Below, in pieces: positions 25,958-35,700 of a stretch of 64,000 nt of DNA. Every line of letters starts with the position of its first letter. Position 1 is the first letter of the stretch. The position numbers and the translations under genes were made by a program. The DNA is from Acidobacteriota bacterium. GTDB taxonomy: Bacteria; Acidobacteriota; Terriglobia; Acidiferrales; UBA7541. Location of the stretch: assembly GCA_021818865.1 (NCBI GenBank), contig JAKASX010000002.1, positions 27,209 to 91,208 on the forward strand, read 5' to 3'. The notes beneath the pieces are model-generated. The model did not search any database. It saw only the letters and a list, made by a program, of their open reading frames with translations, and had not been told where the DNA came from.

Positions 25958-27670
25958 ATGTCCACTTGGCTGGGTGAATTTCTGGTAAAAGAACGGCTGG
26001 TGAGCCCCGAACAGCTCCGCCAAGCGCTTGACGATTCGCGTCTGAACGGCGGCCGATTGCAGTCCTCGCTCGTGAAGCTCGGCCTCGCCCGCGCCGAGGA
26101 AATCGCGCTCGCCATCGCTCGTCATTACGGCGTACCGTACATCAGCCTTCGCCATTACGAAATCGATGCATCCGTCGCGCGCCTCGTGCCGCAAGAGATG
26201 GCTCTGCGCCATCAGGTCTTGCCGCTTTCCCGCGTGGATTCCGTGCTCACCATCGCCATGGCCGATCCCGCCAATGTCTCCGCCATGGACGACATCAAAT
26301 TCCTCACCGGCCTCGAAATCGAACTCGTCGTCGCGTCGGAAGAGGCGATTCTCGCCGCGATCGAAAAGGTCCATGGCGAAGCGGCCGGCGCCGACGAACT
26401 CGATCGCCTCATCCGCGATCTCGGGGTCGAGCCCGATTCGCTCGAACTCGATACCGAACAGGAAGGCGCGGAAACATCCGCCGGCGAGCGCAGCGATCAG
26501 GCCCCGATCGTCCGCCTGGTCAACCTCTTGCTCGCCGAAGCGGTCGATCGCGGCGCAAGCGACATCCACATCGAGCCCTCCGAAAAGCAGCTCCGCGTCC
26601 GCTACCGCATCGACGGCGTCCTGGAAACGGTGATGAACCCTCCCGTGCGCCTCAAGGACGCCATCACCAGCCGCATCAAGGTGATGGCGAAACTCGACAT
26701 CAGCGAAAAGCGCCTGCCGCAGGACGGCCGCATCAAGAGCCGCTATTCCCGCTCGGGAAAATCGAAAACGGTCGACCTTCGCGTCTCGATCGTGCCCACT
26801 CTTTTCGGAGAAAAGGTCGTTTTGCGCCTGCTCGATCAGGAAAGCTTGCGCCTCGATATGCGCCTTCTCGGCTTCGAGCAATCCTCGCTCGAAAGTTTCG
26901 AGCGCTCGATCGAAAAGCCTTTCGGCATGGTTCTCGTCACCGGCCCCACCGGTTCCGGCAAAACGAACACGCTCTATTCCGTCATCGCTCGCCTCAACAC
27001 GCCCGATAAAAACATCCTCACGGCCGAGGACCCGGTCGAGTTCCAACTTCCTGGAATCAGCCAGGTGCAGGTGAAGGAACAGATCGGCCTCACCTTTGCC
27101 GCGGCGTTGCGCGCTTTCCTGCGCCAGGACCCGAACATCATACTCGTCGGCGAAATCCGCGATCAGGAAACGGCCGAAATCGCGGTCAAAGCCGCGCTGA
27201 CCGGCCATCTGGTGCTTTCCACCCTCCATACCAACGACGCACCCTCCGCCATCACCCGCCTCATGAACATGGGCATCGAGCCGTTTCTCGTTGCCACGTC
27301 GCTCAATCTCGTCTGCGCGCAGCGCCTCGTTCGCCGCGTCTGCCGCGAATGCCGCGAGCCGGTCGCCCTCCCGCAGGCCGCGCTCGTCGACGCCGGATTC
27401 AGCCCGGAAGAAGCCCGCACGGTGCAGCTGGTGCGCGGACGCGGCTGCCTCGCCTGCCGCCGCAGCGGCTATCGCGGTCGCACCGGCCTCTTCGAAGTCA
27501 TGGAAATCACGCCCGAGCTCCGCGAAATGATTCTGGTCGGCGCGTCGGCGCTCGAACTGAAACGCAAAGCCCTCGAAAGCGGCATGGTTACGCTCCGCCA
27601 GAGCGGCCTGCGAAAAGTCGCCGCCGGCGTCACCACGCTCGAAGAAGTGCTGCGCGAAACGATCGGCTGA
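25958..27670 (+). CDS. pilB: Type IV pilus assembly ATPase PilB (570 aa)
   Basis: Cytoplasmic hexameric ATPase driving pilus extension. N-terminal GspE/MshEN domain (about 1-150, GEFLVKERLVSPEQLRQAL), then the motor with Walker A GPTGSGKT (329-336), the Asp box and Walker B (ILVGEIRDQETAEIA) and His box (TLHTNDAPSA). A zinc-binding four-Cys motif (CRECREP near 462 and CLACRRSGYRG near 498) is typical of PilB and of GspE. Start ATG 25958 is chosen because the N-terminal domain begins there, although the frame is open from 25685. First of pilB-pilT-pilC, divergent from the glycosylase/two-component operon. Confidence 0.95.
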   Translation: MSTWLGEFLVKERLVSPEQLRQALDDSRLNGGRLQSSLVKLGLARAEEIALAIARHYGVPYISLRHYEIDASVARLVPQEMALRHQVLPLSRVDSVLTIAMADPANVSAMDDIKFLTGLEIELVVASEEAILAAIEKVHGEAAGADELDRLIRDLGVEPDSLELDTEQEGAETSAGERSDQAPIVRLVNLLLAEAVDRGASDIHIEPSEKQLRVRYRIDGVLETVMNPPVRLKDAITSRIKVMAKLDISEKRLPQDGRIKSRYSRSGKSKTVDLRVSIVPTLFGEKVVLRLLDQESLRLDMRLLGFEQSSLESFERSIEKPFGMVLVTGPTGSGKTNTLYSVIARLNTPDKNILTAEDPVEFQLPGISQVQVKEQIGLTFAAALRAFLRQDPNIILVGEIRDQETAEIAVKAALTGHLVLSTLHTNDAPSAITRLMNMGIEPFLVATSLNLVCAQRLVRRVCRECREPVALPQAALVDAGFSPEEARTVQLVRGRGCLACRRSGYRGRTGLFEVMEITPELREMILVGASALELKRKALESGMVTLRQSGLRKVAAGVTTLEEVLRETIG

Positions 27671-27683
27671 GAGGAAGGCCTGG

Positions 27684-28805
27684 ATGAGTGCTCCGAATCT
27701 GAGCGAACTGCTCAAAAAAATGACGGAAGCGGGCGCGAGCGATCTTCACATCGCCGCGCAAAGCCCGCCGCGCCTGCGCGTCCACGGGCGCCTAAAGCCG
27801 ATCGAGGGATGCGACCCGCTCACCAGCGCCGAAACGAAAGCCCTCGCGTACAGCGTCATGACCGACGCGCAAAAACGCAAACTCGAGGAAGACCTGGAAA
27901 TCGATTTCTCGTTCGGCCTGCGGGGTCTCGCCCGTTTTCGCGCCAACGTCTTTCATCAGCGCGGGGCCGTCGGCGCGGTTTTCCGCAGTCTCCCGTGGGA
28001 AATCCTCGGCTTCGAGCATCTCGGTCTGCCGCCCGTCGTCGGGGCTTTGTGCGAACGGCCGCGCGGCCTCGTTCTGGTCACCGGTCCCACCGGTTCGGGT
28101 AAATCCACCACGCTCGCCGCGATGATCGACAAGATCAATCGCGAGCGCGACCACCACATCGTGACCATCGAGGATCCGATCGAATTCGTTCATCAGCACA
28201 AGCGCTCGCTCGTCAATCAGCGCGAAATTCATGCCGATACCCACTCCTTCGCCAGCTCGCTTCGCGCCGTCCTGCGCGAGGATCCCGACGTCGTTCTCGT
28301 CGGCGAAATGCGCGATCTCGAAACGATCGAAGCCGCTCTCCGCATCGCCGAAACCGGTCATTTGACCTTCGCCACTCTGCATACCAATTCCGCCGCGTCC
28401 ACGATTCACCGCATCGTCGACGTTTTTCCCGCCCATCAGCAGGCGCAGATTCGCGCCCAGCTTTCGCTCGTCCTCGAAGGCGTCCTCTGCCAATCCCTTC
28501 TCGAACGCGCCGATGGCCGCGGCCGCGTGATGGTGATGGAAATCCTGATTCCCAACGCCGCCGTCCGCAATCTGATCCGCGAAGACAAAATCCACCAGGT
28601 CTATTCCACCATGCAGACGGGCACCGGCCAGAGCGGCATGCAAACGTTCAATCAGGGCCTGCTCAACGCCTATTCCGCCGGCATGGTGACGCACGAAGTG
28701 GCGATGGCCGCTTCCAGCCATCCCGACGAATTGAAGGACATGATTCGCCGCACCGGCGCCGCGCCCGCCGCTCAACCCGCGCTGCGGCCGATGATTCGGC
28801 ATTAG
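27684..28805 (+). CDS. pilT: Type IV pilus retraction ATPase PilT (373 aa)
   Basis: Retraction motor for twitching motility. N-terminal domain (1-100) with SDLHIAAQSPPRLRVHGRL, Walker A GPTGSGKST (about 133-141), LVGEMRDLETIEAALRIAETGHL (Walker B and the PilT-type AETGHL) and TLHTNSAASTIHRIVDVFP with the His box. The C-terminal segment contains the PilT retraction-associated AIRNLIRE-like motif (AAVRNLIREDKIHQ). Starts 13 bp after pilB with GAGGAAGG as ribosome-binding site. Length typical. Confidence 0.96.
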   Translation: MSAPNLSELLKKMTEAGASDLHIAAQSPPRLRVHGRLKPIEGCDPLTSAETKALAYSVMTDAQKRKLEEDLEIDFSFGLRGLARFRANVFHQRGAVGAVFRSLPWEILGFEHLGLPPVVGALCERPRGLVLVTGPTGSGKSTTLAAMIDKINRERDHHIVTIEDPIEFVHQHKRSLVNQREIHADTHSFASSLRAVLREDPDVVLVGEMRDLETIEAALRIAETGHLTFATLHTNSAASTIHRIVDVFPAHQQAQIRAQLSLVLEGVLCQSLLERADGRGRVMVMEILIPNAAVRNLIREDKIHQVYSTMQTGTGQSGMQTFNQGLLNAYSAGMVTHEVAMAASSHPDELKDMIRRTGAAPAAQPALRPMIRH

Positions 28806-28824
28806 GCGCCTGTCCGGAGGAGCG

Positions 28825-30030
28825 ATGCCCACCTACACCTTTCAAGGCGTGAACCGTTTCGGAGCCATCGTCCGCGGCGAACGCGCGGCGAACAGTCGAG
28901 AAGAGGCCGTCGCCGCCCTCGGCCGCCAGCAGGTCCGCGTCACGAAGCTGGCCGAAAAACGCTCGCGTCTGCGCTCGGCCACACCCGGGCGCGTCGGCTC
29001 CAGGGAACTCGCGATTTTCACTCGCCAGCTCTCCGTGATGATCGATTCCGGCCTTCCGCTGGTCCAATGCCTCGAAGTCCTCGCCGATCAGCAGGAAGAC
29101 AAGAATTTTCAGCGCGTCATTCGCTCCGTTCGCCAGTCCGTCGAGGGTGGCGCCACGCTCTCCTCCGCCATGGAGCAATTTCCGAAAGCCTTCGACCACC
29201 TCTACGTCAACATGGTCTCGGCCGGCGAAGCCGGCGGCATTCTCGACCGCATCCTCCAGCGCCTTTCCGCCTACATCGAAAAGAGCGTCAAGCTGAAGCG
29301 CCAGCTGAAATCCGCGATGATCTATCCCGTTTCCGTCATCGTGATCGCCGCCGGCGTCATCACGCTGCTCCTCTGGAAAGTCGTGCCGATTTTCGCCTCG
29401 CTCTTCGCCAGCATGAACGCGGCTCTGCCCCTTCCCACGCGTATCGTAATTGGCGCCAGCCGTTTCGTCGGCAGCCTCGGCGGCCTCGCAATTTTCGTCG
29501 GCATCGTGTTGGCCGTCGTCGGCCTCGCCGCGTGGTATCGCACTCCCTCGGGCCGTCTGAAACTCGACGGCATTCTGCTCCGTCTTCCGCTCGTCGGCGT
29601 CTTGCAGCGCAAAATCGCCGTCGCTCGTTTCACCAGCACGCTCGGCACGCTCATCACCAGCGGCGTTCCGATCCTCGACGGCCTCGAAATCACCGCGAAA
29701 ACCAGCGGCAACGCCGTCGTCGAGCGCGCCATCTTCGCCGTCCGCCGCGAAGTCGAAGCCGGCGGCTCGCTCGCCGGCCCGATGCGCGGCAGCGCCGTTT
29801 TCCCCTCCATCGTCACCCAGATGATTGAGGTCGGCGAGCAGACCGGCGCCATGGACGCCATGCTCCAGAAAATCTCCGAGTTCTACGAGGAAGAAGTGGA
29901 TATCGCCGTAAAGAATCTCATGGCGGCCATGGAACCGATGATGATCGTCGTCCTCGGTACGATCGTCGGGGGCATCGTCATTTCCATGTACCTGCCCATG
30001 TTTTCCCTCATCGGCAAGCTCAGCCACTAA
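28825..30030 (+). CDS. pilC: Type IV pilus inner-membrane platform protein PilC (401 aa)
   Basis: GspF/PilC platform protein that couples the PilB and PilT motors to the pilus base. Two GspF domains (about 70-195 and 270-395); membrane helices near 170-195 (MIYPVSVIVIAAGVITLLLW), 210-240 and 370-395 (MIVVLGTIVGGIVISMYLP). Motif LPLVQCLEVLADQQ and GVPILDGLEI are typical. Preceded by a strong GGAGGAG, 19 bp after pilT; same transcription unit. No assembly genes pilMNOPQ are seen in the window. Confidence 0.95.
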   Translation: MPTYTFQGVNRFGAIVRGERAANSREEAVAALGRQQVRVTKLAEKRSRLRSATPGRVGSRELAIFTRQLSVMIDSGLPLVQCLEVLADQQEDKNFQRVIRSVRQSVEGGATLSSAMEQFPKAFDHLYVNMVSAGEAGGILDRILQRLSAYIEKSVKLKRQLKSAMIYPVSVIVIAAGVITLLLWKVVPIFASLFASMNAALPLPTRIVIGASRFVGSLGGLAIFVGIVLAVVGLAAWYRTPSGRLKLDGILLRLPLVGVLQRKIAVARFTSTLGTLITSGVPILDGLEITAKTSGNAVVERAIFAVRREVEAGGSLAGPMRGSAVFPSIVTQMIEVGEQTGAMDAMLQKISEFYEEEVDIAVKNLMAAMEPMMIVVLGTIVGGIVISMYLPMFSLIGKLSH

Positions 30031-30127
30031 CGGCCCCGCACACGCCTCAAACCGGCCCGTTTCCAGCCCCGCCAGTGGCATGCCTGTTCGCCAATCGGCC
30101 ACGCCCCCGTTATCCTTGGCAAACACG

Positions 30128-30164
30128 GCTGTTCCTAAGGGGAACAGCGACCCCGTTTTGGGGT
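30128..30164. promoter_or_regulatory. Two tandem inverted repeats upstream of pilin 1
   Basis: GCTGTTCC-TAAGG-GGAACAGC (30128-30148, perfect 8-bp arms) followed at once by ACCCC-GTTTT-GGGGT (30150-30164). A -10-like TATCAT starts at 30164 with no -35 box, and the first repeat lies where the -35 would be, so an activator site or an mRNA leader structure are both possible. Confidence 0.5.
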
Positions 30165-30194
30165 ATCATGGGCAAGTTAGGTGGAGGCAGCCGT

Positions 30195-30734
30195 ATGTCT
30201 TGGAATCAAACGATGGAAGCAAGAAAGAAGCAGCGCGGTTTCACGCTGCTCGAGCTCCTGATCGTCATCGCCATTATTCTGATCATCGCCGCCATCGCGA
30301 TTCCCAACTTGCTGAAATCCCGCATTCTGGCCGATGAGGCTGCTGCCATCGGTGACCTGCGCGCGATCTACACCGCCGCAACCACCTATTCCGCCACCTA
30401 TTCGAACGGCTATCCGCCCAGCCTCGCCGCCCTCGGCCCTCCGCCCGGCGGTGGCAACAATTCCACTTGCAACAACGCGAACCTGATCGACAGCGTGGTG
30501 GCGGGCGGCAAGAAGGACGGCTACAATTTCACTTACACCGGCCAGAATCCCGTCGGCACGCCCGGCCAGGGTTGCTCGAATCCCGGTTTCAACAGCTTCA
30601 TCATCAATGCCGATCCGGTCACGCGCGGCACCACCGGCCAGCGGAGCTTCTTCATCGACGCTTCGGGAACGATTCGCTACAACGTTTCGCAGCCGGCCAC
30701 AGCCTCCGATCCGCCTATCGGCGGCGGCGGCTAA
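30195..30734 (+). CDS. Type IVa major pilin-like protein, pilin 1 (179 aa)
   Basis: Prepilin with a short basic leader ending KKQRG, then the processing site G/FTLLE with conserved Glu at mature +5, and a long hydrophobic helix (LLIVIAIILIIAAIAIPNLL). The C-terminal globular part has two Cys (NNSTC and GQGCS) that could form the D-region disulphide, and Gly/Asn-rich segments. Cleavage and N-methylation by a PilD peptidase are expected; none is in the window. Start ATG 30195 is preferred over 30075 because GGAGG lies 7 bp upstream and gives a normal leader. It follows pilC after 164 bp and has its own regulatory region. Paralogue of the next gene. Confidence 0.92.
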   Translation: MSWNQTMEARKKQRGFTLLELLIVIAIILIIAAIAIPNLLKSRILADEAAAIGDLRAIYTAATTYSATYSNGYPPSLAALGPPPGGGNNSTCNNANLIDSVVAGGKKDGYNFTYTGQNPVGTPGQGCSNPGFNSFIINADPVTRGTTGQRSFFIDASGTIRYNVSQPATASDPPIGGGG

Positions 30735-31132
30735 CCAGAAAGCCCAGCCTCCCCAATCCGATCACGAATGCGCAGCCGCAACTGTGCATTGGTGTCTCGC
30801 GCCGTCTCGTTCGCGTGTCCGCTGCGCACTCAGCTCGCTCAGCGCGCCGCAAACGCGACGCGCAATCCGCGGCCAGCTCCCGCTCTGATCCCCTCCTCAC
30901 GCAAGGCTGCAATTTCGCTTCAATCTGGCATGGCCGAACCGCTCTGGAACACCACGAAAACTGGGCCAATTCGGCGCTCTTAGAATGGCTCTTCCCCGTC
31001 GTCTAAGCGCGTGCCAAAAAAGGTCTTTTCCCGTGTCCGCCGAGTAAACCTTTTAATGCTTCCTGGTGCGTGGCGTGCATCTTCCGGAAGCGTCCTCCGC
31101 ACGGAGCGAGGCGAATCCACGAGGAGCTTCCA
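30735..31132. other. Intergenic region between the two pilin genes
   Basis: 398 bases with no convincing gene. It has a 10-bp palindrome CTTCCGGAAG (31081-31090), an A/T-richer stretch (31010-31057) with TTTTAAT that could be a weak -10 element, and the GAGGAG ribosome-binding site of pilin 2. I looked for sigma54 -24/-12 boxes with correct spacing and saw none. Confidence 0.5.
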
Positions 31133-31639
31133 ATGCCTAGAAAGCAAGAGAAAGGTTTCACCCTGATTGAATTGCTGATCGTCATTGCGATTATTTTGAT
31201 TATCGCGGCGATCGCCATCCCGAATTTGTTGCGCTCGCGCATGGCGGCCAATGAAGCCTCGGCCGTCGGCTCGCTGCGCGCGATCACCACGGCGGCTATC
31301 ACCTATTCGGCCACCTACGGCAACGCCTTTCCGCCGACTTTGGCCGCGCTCGGACCGCCGGCCAGCGGCGGCACCGACAGTTGTGACACGTCGGGCTTGA
31401 TCGACAGCGTTCTGGCCTCGGGCACCAAGAGCGGCTACGCGTTTGTTTACGCCGGTGCCAGCCCGCTCACGGCCGCCGCGCCCGGCTGCACCACCGCCGG
31501 CGACAACACCTACACGATCAACGCCAATCCCGTCACTCCCGGCACCACCGGCATCCGCTATTTCTTCACCGATCAATCGGGCGTGATTCGCTTCAACGCC
31601 ACGCAACAGGCCGCGGTCACCGATCCCCCGATTCAATAG
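31133..31639 (+). CDS. Type IVa pilin-like protein, pilin 2 (168 aa)
   Basis: Second prepilin: leader MPRKQEKG, cleavage G/FTLIE, then a hydrophobic helix almost identical to pilin 1 (LLIVIAIILIIAAIAIPNLL). The globular half aligns with pilin 1 (TYSATYGNAFPPTLAALGPP, GTTGIRYFFTDQSGVIRFN) but has diverged, with two Cys (DSCDTS and PGCTTAG) kept. Start ATG 31133 follows GAGGAG at 7-8 bp. Its 398-bp upstream spacer suggests separate expression from pilin 1. Could be a major/minor pair or alternative major subunits; the sequence alone does not decide. Confidence 0.92.
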   Translation: MPRKQEKGFTLIELLIVIAIILIIAAIAIPNLLRSRMAANEASAVGSLRAITTAAITYSATYGNAFPPTLAALGPPASGGTDSCDTSGLIDSVLASGTKSGYAFVYAGASPLTAAAPGCTTAGDNTYTINANPVTPGTTGIRYFFTDQSGVIRFNATQQAAVTDPPIQ

Positions 31640-31772
31640 CAATTCGGCCTCGAAACGCCCGGGCCACGGCCGGTGGGGCGACGACTGTTTCCCGCGGGCG
31701 GATGGGCGGATCTTCCTTGCCGCCGGTCCGCCCGTTCTCATCCCGCTTTCGCCCTCCTGCTACACTCTAGGC

Positions 31773-32474
31773 ATGAAACGATTCGCACTGTTTTTGTCTC
31801 TTGCCGTTTTTGCCTTTTCGGTTCCCGCCTTCGCTCGTCCCCGTTCGCGCCACTCCGGCTCCCAGGCGAGGGAAATTTCCCGCGCCATCGCCGCTCACTA
31901 TCGCCGCGCGAAGACTCTCGAAGCAGTCTTTCTCGAAACCTATCGCGCCGGCGAAAATGATCTCCGGGTCGAATCCGGCCACGTCTATTTCCGCAGTCCC
32001 GGCCTGATGCGCTGGGAGTACGAGGCGCCAACAAAGAAGCTCTTTCTCACCGACGGCCACTTCGCCTGGTTTTACGTTCCCGCCAACCACACCGCCAGCC
32101 GCACGCCGATGCGCAAGAGCGCCGACTGGCGCACGCCTTTCGCCCTGCTCACCGGCAAAGCCGACTTGACCAAATTGTGCTCGGCATTGAGCATCGTTCC
32201 GAGCCCGGGAGGGCCCGGCGCGCCGCCGCCCGGCCATATCGTGGTGGGTTGCCGACCCAAAAAACACGAAGATTTTCTCGACGCACAGATCGAGGTGGAC
32301 CGCGAATCGAGAATCGTCCGCGTGACCGTGGAGCAGGCCGGCGGGATCACCACCGAAGTCCGCTTCGGGGCGTGGAAAGAAAATATCCCGCTCCCGAGAT
32401 CGCTCTTCCGCTTTTCGCCGCCGCCCGGCGTCGCCATCGTGGACCAGGAATCGCTCGCCGGCGTCGGTCCATAA
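31773..32474 (+). CDS. LolA-like outer-membrane lipoprotein carrier (233 aa)
   Basis: Periplasmic chaperone-like protein of the LolA superfamily, which ferries lipoproteins to the outer membrane. Signal peptide 1-22 (FALFLSLAVFAFSVPAFA). The family core is seen as YRRAKTLEAVFLETYRAG, GHVYFRSPGLMRWEYEAPTKKLFLTDG and FAWFYVPANHTASRTPM, followed by TPFALLTGKADL and the C-terminal VRFGAWKENIPLPRSLFRFSPPPGV close to LolA ends. An internal CSA...GPGAPPPG insertion is unusual. The gene stands alone after pilin 2; TACACT seven bases before the ATG may be a -10, giving a nearly leaderless transcript. Confidence 0.85.
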   Translation: MKRFALFLSLAVFAFSVPAFARPRSRHSGSQAREISRAIAAHYRRAKTLEAVFLETYRAGENDLRVESGHVYFRSPGLMRWEYEAPTKKLFLTDGHFAWFYVPANHTASRTPMRKSADWRTPFALLTGKADLTKLCSALSIVPSPGGPGAPPPGHIVVGCRPKKHEDFLDAQIEVDRESRIVRVTVEQAGGITTEVRFGAWKENIPLPRSLFRFSPPPGVAIVDQESLAGVGP

Positions 32475-32636
32475 GACGCTCGGAGCGATGCCGAGGGTTT
32501 GGCCTGCATCCCAAGTAATGGCGGATGGAGGGTTGGCGTAGAGGCACGCCTGGTAGGCCACGTTCGGGCGGCTTGCAACGTGCCCTTACGCTTGTTGCGA
32601 CGCGCCGCGAGGACTCGGGGAGGGGAACTGACCCAC

Positions 32637-32676
32637 AAAAAAAGGACGCGGCCCGGAAGGATTCTCGGGGCCGCGC
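32637..32676 (-). terminator. Rho-independent terminator of the TonB-receptor gene
   Basis: On the minus strand a CGCGGCCC/GGGCCGCG stem (32675-32668 with 32654-32647) is followed by CC and seven T (32643-32637). It lies 25 bp beyond the receptor stop codon. Confidence 0.85.
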
Positions 32677-32700
32677 CCAACAGAAATTCGGTTGGTTTGG

Positions 32701-35700
32701 TTAGAAGGAGTAAACCAGGCTGAATTCCATCACGCGAGGACTGGTCATCGTGCTGCCGTAAGCCCCGAACGACGGCCCGGCGGTCACATCCGACTGGATA
32801 GAGTTGGGATCGAACCTGTTGGTGTTCAGCACGTTGTAAACGCTCCAGCGCAATTTGACGGTCTGGTTTTCCACCCTCGGGATGTTCCAACCCTTTTGCA
32901 GGCTCATGTCGAGGCCGAAGTAGCCATCGCCGCGAATCGGATTGCGAGTGCCGCTTTGGCCGGGGAAAGCGTAACCGAAGTCGGCCGCTGCCGCGACGGG
33001 GTTCTTGAAGATGTTCGGGGCGTAGCCGGTGCCACCGATGTTGACGTTGGCAGTTCCGGTGGAGGGAGTGCCGAGTTGGTTCGCCCAGCCCATCTCATCC
33101 CAGTTCGTCGGCCAGACGTAGCCCATGAAAATGCTGGTGGGGAAGCCCGACGTCCAACGCCCGGTGCCGGACCACTGCCAACCACCGATGATGGCGTTGG
33201 CCCAGCCGCTGGCGTTTTTGCCAAACATCTGGCCGCGGCCGAAGGGCAATTGCGCCACCCAGTAGTAGTTGATCTGGTTGCGCAGATCGAAATTGCTGGG
33301 CCCGTACATCTGCTGCGGAGCCCAGGCGTTGATGGTGCTGCTGCTCAGGTATTGCCCGGAGCGCTCGACGTACGAACCCATATCGTTCGACACCGAGTAC
33401 GTGTAATTGAAGCCGAACAGGACGCCGTTCGACATCTGCTTGTGCAAGCCCAGTTGCAGCGCGTTGTAGTTCGAGTAACCGATCGACCGCCAAGCCCAAA
33501 GGGAAGAGTATTGGGGGTCGTAGTAGCTGTTCTTGCCGCCCACTGGCGCGACCGGGTAGCCAATCGTGTCCAGCAGGTACAACGCGGACGTTTCGTTGTA
33601 TAGGTTCCCGCAACCCGGCCCAAACACATCGTAAATCGACTGGTAGAAATCGGCCGTCGAACCGCCGGTCGAACAGATCGAATACGGCGTCGGGTTTGAG
33701 GATGTGGGCTGCGTTTGCTGGAACTCGTCGGCCCAATATTGCGCGGTCGGCCCGATGGTTGCCGGGGTGATCCCATTTTCGGAAACGCCGTTGCGCCAGA
33801 GCTGGGAAAGCTGGCTCGCCGCCTGGAAATAGCTGACCCCGGTTTTCGGATCCACCAGATTGAGCGGCATGGCGATGTCGTCCAGAACCAGCAAGCGGTG
33901 GGCATAGTTCCCGACGAAGCTGGCGCTGAGTACCATTTGGCCAGGCAGTTGGTGCTGGACCGAGAAGTCGAGCGCGTAGGAATAGGGAGTCTTGAGCGAG
34001 GGGTCGATCCCGTACGCGATGTTGTTTCCGCTCGTGCCAACCACTGGATAAGTCACCGGATAGGTGGACGGCGGCGCCGCAGGGAAGATGTTGACTCCCT
34101 GTGGGGTGGAGGTCGGAATGACGTTCATGCTGGTAATCCGCGGCACCTGGTTGATCGGGATCGCGAATTCGCTCGACTGGGCGGCGGTCAGCCCGAATTC
34201 GCCGGACGAGTTGTAGCTCATCGCGAGTTCCGGCCCGAAATTGTCGTAATACATGCCGAAACCTGCGCGAACTGTCGTGTTGCCATGCGACCAGGCGATG
34301 CCCAGGCGCGGCGCGAAATTCTTGCTTTGCGTGGAGTACAGCCCCGGCCCTCCCCAATGCGATCCCGAGGGTCCGAAGGTGATCAATGGGGCTTGGTTCG
34401 CGGGAACACCCGTCTGTCCTTCGATGCTCCGGATGTTGAACCACGTCCCCATGTTGATCGTCGGTTCCACTTGCTGGCCGGCGGTTTCCGTCACCGGAGT
34501 CATCAACTGATAGTTGATGCCGTAGGTGATCGAAAGATTGTGCATCGCCTGCCAGGTGTCCTGGAAATACAGGTTGTAATCGTCCGCCGCCCAATGGCGA
34601 GTGAGATTGGAGCCCTGGGAAATCGGCGTGGCGGCGGTAAGGCTGGTGACTTTGTAGTTGTAGACGGCGTCGAGTTCGCTAGCCATGCCCATCATCGCGG
34701 CCAGCGGAAAGTCATACGCGTGAGCGGAAGCCACGGCGGGATAGCCGTAGGTAGCCGGATCGAGCGCGTTGCCCTTGCCGGCGAAACCACCGCCCTGAAC
34801 CCAGTCGGCGTTGGTGAGCGCGTCGCTGAATGTATTGGCGTTGGATTGGCTAAGCGCCCGCATCAAGAGCAAATTGCCGCCGAACTGGAAGTTGTGCGAG
34901 CCGTGCAGCCAGCTCATCGTATCCACGATGTTGTATACGGGAGAAACCCATCGGCTGGATCGAGTGACGCCCTGACTCATGTCGCGCATGTAGACCCAAG
35001 GCTGATTCGAGTTCCCAATCGTGCCGTAGCTGGAGCGAGTGAGGCCGAAGCGGAAGCTATTGACCCAGCGCGGCCCGAAAACGCCGGTCCATCCGGCGAC
35101 GAAGCCTTTGCTCAGGGACACGAGGGATGACTGTGGCACCTGGCCCGGAAGGAATGCGCCAGCGGTCACGTCGCGGTCGTCAACGCCCGTTCCGCGGAAA
35201 AAGAGCGTCTGGCTGCCACTCTGGGTCAACCGGTAATCGAGGCGACCGATGTACCAGTTATCGGAGCTGGGGGTCGGTGAGGCAAACGTGTAATTGGCGT
35301 AGTTGGGAGCGTCGAGAGCCACGGCGCTGGTCGGCATGGGGAACGACTGGAAATACTTGAGCGCGACCGCGCTCGGCCCGATGCCCAGTGGATCCATCTG
35401 CTGTAATTGCGTCGGACCCAACGCGTAAAAGCCGGCGGGAATGGCGTAGTTGTTGCCATCCGCGCCCTGAACGTTCATGCCGGGGCATTGGCTAGGAGTC
35501 ACGCACTGATACTGGATGATCCCTTGGCGCAGCGTGGCGCTGGGAATCGTATCGGACTGAACTGAGCCGGTCCGTATACGTCTACCCTGGTAGTTGAAGA
35601 AGAAGAAGAACCGATTCTTCAGGAGCGGGCCGCCGATATCCGCGCCGAAGACGTTCCGCACCAGGTGCTGGGGCACGTTGGGCTGGCCGCTGGCCGCTTC

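Noticed and set aside
30031-31132. Sigma54 (-24/-12) promoters for the pilins
   Set aside because: TGGC-like stretches exist (near 30116 and 30928) but none has GG-N10-GC spacing, so PilR/NtrC-type control of the pilins is not claimed from sequence.
31640-31772. GGGCGGA/TCCGCCC inverted repeat between pilin 2 and the LolA-like gene as a terminator
   Set aside because: The arms are only 7 bp with a 16-base loop and no T-tract follows; not strong enough to call.
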